Assembly (NCBI RefSeq): GCF_905200055.1
Contig: NZ_CAJKIS010000066.1
Span: 1 to 9,462, forward strand
Reading direction: 5' to 3'
DNA: 9,462 nucleotides
Source: an uncultured Fusobacterium sp.
GTDB lineage: Bacteria > Fusobacteriota > Fusobacteriia > Fusobacteriales > Fusobacteriaceae
Made by a program: the position numbers and the translations under genes. Each line of letters begins with the position of its first letter. Position 1 is the first letter of the stretch. Shown here piece by piece: positions 6,844 through 9,462 of this stretch. The notes below the pieces were generated by a model, which saw nothing but the letters and a program-made list of their open reading frames with translations, ran no database searches and had not been told where the DNA came from.

Positions 6844-6847
6844 CTTC
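6812..6847 (-). terminator. Rho-independent terminator after gdhA
   Basis: Read on the minus strand, a perfect 10-bp stem GAAGAACCAA/TTGGTTCTTC with a 7-nt loop is followed by T9. It lies 17 nt beyond the gdhA stop and separates gdhA from the downstream nfn/gltA gene, implying that the two are at least partly independent transcription units. Confidence 0.9.
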
Positions 6848-6864
6848 CAAAAATTTATTTATTT

Positions 6865-8208
6865 TTAATAATTTCCTTGCATTATCATAGTATCTGCAAC
6901 TTTTTTAAATCCAGCAATATTTGCTCCTTTAGCTAGAGATACATTGTATTTTTCACTCATCTCTTTTGATTTTTCATAAATATCTTTCATTATTTCATGA
7001 AGTTTTGCATCAACCTCTTCAGCACTCCATTGATATCTCATACTATTTTGGCTCATTTCAAGAGCTGAAACTGCAACTCCACCAGCATTAGCTGCTTTTC
7101 CAGGTGCATATAATATATTATTTTCTTCAAATAATTCTATTGCTTCTGGAGTACAAGGCATATTAGCTCCTTCACACACTATTTTAACTTGATTTGCTAA
7201 GATCTCTTTTGCATCATCTAAATTTAATTCATTTTGAATTGCACAAGGGATAACTATATCAACTTTTCTTTCCCAAGGTTTCTTTCCTTCAAAGAATTCA
7301 AGCCCAAATTTACTTGCAAAGTCTTTTAAAGTAACATCTCTATTACTTCTTAAAACTAGCATATATTCTACTTGTTCCTCAGTTAAACCATTTGGAGCAT
7401 AAACATATCCAGCCTTTCCAGAAATAGTTACTACCTTTCCACCTAACTCTGTTATCTTTTTACAAGCTCCCCAAGCAACATTTCCATATCCTGAAACAGC
7501 AACTTTCTTTCCTACAATATCTTCATTCATATCTTTTAACATCTCTTGAACAAAATATGTTACACCATATCCAGTTGCTTCTGGTCTTATTCTACTTCCA
7601 CCATAGTTAAATCCTTTTCCTGTAATAACACCATTTTCATATGCCCCTTTTAATCTTCTATAGTGTCCAAATAGATATCCTATCTCTTTTCCACTTACCC
7701 CTATATCCCCTGCTGGAACATCCTTATCAGGTCCAATATGACGATACAGTTCATTCATAAAGCTTTCACAGAATCTTTTTATCTCTCTATCTGATTTATT
7801 TAAAGGATTAAAATCACTTCCTCCTTTTCCTCCACCAATTGGAAGTCCAGTTAAAGCATTTTTAAATGTTTGTTCAAAAGATAAAAACTTCATAGAATCT
7901 AATGCTACTGATGGATGAAATCTAAGCCCTCCTTTGTACGGTCCTAAAACTCCATTAAACTCTACTCTAAATCCTCTATTTACTTGAATTTTTCCATTAT
8001 CATCTTCCCAAGGTACTTTAAAGATTATCTGTCTCTCTGGCTCAGTAATTCTTTCTAAAATATTATTTTCAATATATTGAGGATTTTGCTCTATAAAAGG
8101 AGTTAAACTTGTTAAGACCTCTTCTACTGCTTGAATAAAAGTTTCCTCTCCCTTATCTTTAACTTTTACTTTTTCTATAATCTCTTTTATATATTGCTCT
8201 GCATTCAT
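6865..8208 (-). CDS. gdhA: Glutamate dehydrogenase
   Basis: A 447-residue hexameric-type GDH (E. coli GdhA is also 447) interconverting glutamate and 2-oxoglutarate plus ammonia. I start it at ATG 8208: GGAGG lies 8 nt upstream, whereas the in-frame GTG at 8223 overlaps that very site. Substrate-domain motifs are YKGGLRFHP (91-99), PIGGGKGGSDF (123-133, catalytic K128) and PAGDIGVSG (165-173, catalytic D168). The dinucleotide domain has SGYGNVAWGA (239-248), followed by a TISG turn (261-264) resembling the NAD-specific Clostridium symbiosum enzyme (SGFGNVAWGA, TLSG). EGANMPCT (346-353) and APGKAANAGGVAVSALEMSQNS (368 onward) complete the family pattern. NAD preference, hence a catabolic role in glutamate fermentation, is inferred. 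It is transcribed divergently from the exported TSCPD/FMN_bind pair. Confidence 0.97.
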   Translation of the reverse strand: MNAEQYIKEIIEKVKVKDKGEETFIQAVEEVLTSLTPFIEQNPQYIENNILERITEPERQIIFKVPWEDDNGKIQVNRGFRVEFNGVLGPYKGGLRFHPSVALDSMKFLSFEQTFKNALTGLPIGGGKGGSDFNPLNKSDREIKRFCESFMNELYRHIGPDKDVPAGDIGVSGKEIGYLFGHYRRLKGAYENGVITGKGFNYGGSRIRPEATGYGVTYFVQEMLKDMNEDIVGKKVAVSGYGNVAWGACKKITELGGKVVTISGKAGYVYAPNGLTEEQVEYMLVLRSNRDVTLKDFASKFGLEFFEGKKPWERKVDIVIPCAIQNELNLDDAKEILANQVKIVCEGANMPCTPEAIELFEENNILYAPGKAANAGGVAVSALEMSQNSMRYQWSAEEVDAKLHEIMKDIYEKSKEMSEKYNVSLAKGANIAGFKKVADTMIMQGNY

Positions 8209-8234
8209 CTTCTCTTCCTCCACAAATATAATTT

Positions 8235-8262
8235 ATCATATACTAACTTAATAGAGTAACAA
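8235..8262 (-). promoter_or_regulatory. Candidate gdhA promoter
   Basis: On the minus strand TTGTTA (8262-8257) and TATGAT (8240-8235) are separated by 16 bp, followed by a short AT-rich leader of about 20 nt to ATG 8208, just long enough to hold the GGAGG site. Both boxes match consensus reasonably (4/6 and 5/6), though similar hexamers are common in DNA this rich in A and T. Confidence 0.42.
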
Positions 8263-8382
8263 TATTCGTAAGACTAGTTTAACATAAAAAATATAATTAA
8301 ACAATTATTCAAATTACAAAAATAAAAAAATATTTTTTCACTAACAACTGTTTTTTTATAAAAGATTTTTATTTTCTGTTCT

Positions 8383-8407
8383 CAACTATTTTTAGTTGCT
8401 TTTTTTT
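8383..8407 (+). other. Terminator-like hairpin in the divergent spacer
   Basis: A 6-bp stem CAACTA-TTTT-TAGTTG (8383-8398) is followed by C and T8 (8400-8407). It has the form of a small intrinsic terminator, but no gene precedes it on the plus strand. It overlaps the candidate -35 of the downstream gene, so it may instead be an operator or the end of an unannotated short RNA. Confidence 0.35.
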
Positions 8408-8424
8408 AGAAAATATTGTATACT
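8396..8424 (+). promoter_or_regulatory. Candidate promoter of the TSCPD/FMN_bind operon
   Basis: TTGCTT (8396-8401) and TATACT (8419-8424) are 17 bp apart. The leader of about 50 nt ends with a strong TTGGAGGG ribosome site (8466-8473), 6 nt before ATG 8480. The -35 is weak and overlaps the 3' arm of the hairpin at 8383-8398, so a protein binding the dyad could block polymerase. Confidence 0.45.
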
Positions 8425-8479
8425 AATATAGCTATTTTATTTATATTTATATTATTTTTTTATTCTTGGAGGGTTATTT

Positions 8480-8932
8480 ATGAAAAAATCAATTGCTATC
8501 CTTGCTGGTGTACTTTTAGTTCAACAAGTTTCTCTTGCAAAGGTTGTAAACAAAGACGTTACTTTTACTGAAAAAACTTATGGAGTTTGCTCTACTGAAA
8601 TGACAGTATCTGTTAAAGATGGAAAAATCGTATCTTTCTCAGCTGTTAAAGGATGTCCTGGAAACCTTGCTGCTATAGGAAAACTTTTACCTGGTATGGA
8701 AGTTGAAAGAGTAATCGAATTACTAGATGATAACTATTGTTCAGGAGCTCCATTAGCAGGATATACTTCTTGTATGGATAACCTAGTTGAAATGTTAAAG
8801 AAACATGTTACTGGTGAAGGTGAAGGACCTATGGCTGAAATAAGAAAAGCTCAAAAAGCTGGAGCTCAAAAGGTTGCTTTTGCTGGACATGTTTGTACAG
8901 GTTGCGGACTTTGTCAAGCTGTATTATCATAA
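8480..8932 (+). CDS. Exported TSCPD-domain protein with C-terminal CX2CX2C
   Basis: A 150-residue protein. Residues 1-20 form a signal peptide (MKKS, hydrophobic 5-14, cleavage after VSLA). Residues about 25-110 match the small TSCPD family (TIGR03905-like): GVCSTEM with C37, GCPGN with C59, then C87 and TSCMD with C98. The family box TSCPD is here TSCMD, and the four family cysteines are kept. Canonical members are about 80-residue proteins without a signal peptide, of unknown biochemical role. After a charged linker (111-135), the C terminus carries CTGCGLC (C139, C142, C145), resembling part of a ferredoxin cluster site but lacking the usual distant fourth Cys-Pro. A metal or Fe-S ligand role is plausible but unproven. 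The next gene, 28 nt downstream, encodes an exported FMN-binding domain, so an extracytoplasmic redox role is inferred. Confidence 0.83.
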   Translation: MKKSIAILAGVLLVQQVSLAKVVNKDVTFTEKTYGVCSTEMTVSVKDGKIVSFSAVKGCPGNLAAIGKLLPGMEVERVIELLDDNYCSGAPLAGYTSCMDNLVEMLKKHVTGEGEGPMAEIRKAQKAGAQKVAFAGHVCTGCGLCQAVLS

Positions 8933-8960
8933 GAAAGTTATTTAAATTAGGAGGATTATA

Positions 8961-9266
8961 ATGAAAAAATTATTCGTTGCTGCTATATTAGTAGTTTCAT
9001 CTGTTGCAGCTTTTGCTGTAGCTAAAGAAGGTGTTGGATTTGGATACAAAGATGACATCAAAGTTTCTGTTGAAGTAGAAGGGGATAAAATAACAGCTAT
9101 AAAAGTTCTTGAAATGAAAGAAACTAAAAGAATAGCTGAACCTGCTATTGAAAAATTAACAGCTGCTATTATTGAAAAACAATCAGTTGAAGTTGATGAT
9201 GTTGCTGGAGCAACTTACACTTCTCAAGGATTTAAAGAAGCTGTTAAAAACGCACTTGCAAAATAA
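8961..9266 (+). CDS. Exported FMN_bind-domain protein
   Basis: A 101-residue protein that is essentially one FMN_bind domain (Pfam FMN_bind, as in NqrC and RnfG) behind a signal peptide (MKK, hydrophobic 4-19, cleavage near AFA or AVA at 19-21). The domain begins with the GFGYKDDIKVSVEVEGDKI strand pair and ends with VDDVAGATYTSQGFKEAV. AGATYTS fits the motif that the flavin transferase ApbE modifies, with FMN linked through a phosphoester to the threonine, here T85. Such domains work outside the cytoplasm as one-electron carriers. AGGAGG lies about 7 nt before the ATG. No apbE and no membrane partner are in the window, so the electron donor and acceptor are unknown. It is likely co-transcribed with the exported TSCPD gene. 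Confidence 0.88.
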   Translation: MKKLFVAAILVVSSVAAFAVAKEGVGFGYKDDIKVSVEVEGDKITAIKVLEMKETKRIAEPAIEKLTAAIIEKQSVEVDDVAGATYTSQGFKEAVKNALAK

Positions 9267-9277
9267 TAATGTTTTTT

Positions 9278-9307
9278 AAGGAAGCCCTAAATGAGCTTCC
9301 TTTTTTT
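9278..9307 (+). terminator. Rho-independent terminator of the TSCPD/FMN_bind operon
   Basis: An 8-bp stem AAGGAAGC/GCTTCCTT (9278-9285 and 9295-9302) with a 9-nt loop leads into a T tract to 9307. It lies 11 nt after the FMN_bind stop and ends the two-gene unit. Confidence 0.9.
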
Positions 9308-9319
9308 ATTATCTAAACT

Positions 9320-9462
9320 ATAATTTCCAAAAGTAAAGGAGTACAAAGGACTATTACTTTTGAGATACAGGCGAAGATTTATCGGAGTCCTGTAAACATT
9401 AATAAAAAGAGAGTTACGAAATCTGACGCTAAAAATTCCGACGTGTTTGAGACGAAGTCGAG
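9320..9462. repeat. Structured, GC-richer element at the right edge (dispersed repeat candidate)
   Basis: Composition changes sharply after the terminator: the last 100 bp are about 39% GC, against much lower values in the other spacers. It contains two tidy hairpins, CAAAAGTAA/TTACTTTTG (9328-9336, 9354-9362) and TACAGG/CCTGTA (9366-9371, 9389-9394), the second with CGA/TCG nested in its loop. A weaker CGAC/GTCG pair lies at 9439-9460, and GACG recurs at 9425, 9440 and 9451. No start codon plus ribosome site supports a gene. It resembles the end of a genome-wide intergenic repeat or a structured RNA continuing past the window; orientation is unknown. Confidence 0.5.

Noticed and set aside
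8209..8223. GTG start adding five residues to gdhA
   Set aside because: This GTG overlaps the GGAGG ribosome site that correctly serves the ATG at 8208, and the shorter form has the standard 447-residue length.
8277..8302. GTTTAA/TTAAAC inverted repeat between gdhA and the exported pair
   Set aside because: The arms are short, the spacer is 14 nt, and the composition makes a chance match likely.
9287..9460. 57-codon frame open from the right edge on the minus strand
   Set aside because: It runs through the structured element and into a terminator hairpin, shows no recognisable domain, and has no visible start; a second frame is also open for 27 codons, so the openness reflects composition. 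A gene beginning outside the window cannot be wholly excluded.

Overview
The window looks like chromosomal DNA from a low-GC anaerobe, most likely a member of the Fusobacteriota (Fusobacterium or a close relative). This is inferred from the very AT-rich intergenic DNA, the AGGAGG-type ribosome binding sites, the glutamate-fermentation-type genes (glutamate dehydrogenase and a fused Nfn-type transhydrogenase) and the small exported FMN-binding protein. No rRNA or marker gene is present to fix the species.

Layout. The left edge cuts into a tRNA pair, Thr(TGT) (5' end missing) and Leu(TAG), which ends at a strong palindromic terminator. A small secreted orphan protein (246-614, +) follows, facing a sigma factor of the Spo0H/SigH type (692-1282, -) across a shared terminator. 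A 504-bp, extremely AT-rich divergent intergenic region holds the sigma-gene promoter, several short direct and inverted repeats, and an operator-like inverted repeat sitting on the -10 box of the next operon. That operon (+) encodes a COG0731-type radical SAM protein, a pyridoxamine/pyridoxal kinase and a ZupT-like zinc transporter, ending at a two-way terminator at 4447-4488.

On the minus strand come two redox genes: a 756-residue fusion of an NfnA-like flavoprotein to an NfnB/GltA-like flavoprotein, and upstream of it glutamate dehydrogenase gdhA, separated by a strong terminator. Together they suggest glutamate catabolism: GDH makes reduced pyridine nucleotide from glutamate, and the Nfn-like enzyme balances NADH, NADPH and ferredoxin.

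Divergent from gdhA is a two-gene unit (8480-9266, +) that is the most unusual part of the window. It encodes a secreted TSCPD-type protein with seven cysteines, including a C-terminal CX2CX2C motif, and a secreted stand-alone FMN_bind domain with a GATYTS flavin-attachment motif. I read it as a candidate extracytoplasmic redox pair. After its terminator, the last ~150 bp change composition (about 39% GC over the last 100 bp, far above the other spacers here) and contain ordered hairpins. This looks like the edge of a dispersed repeat or structured RNA running off the window.
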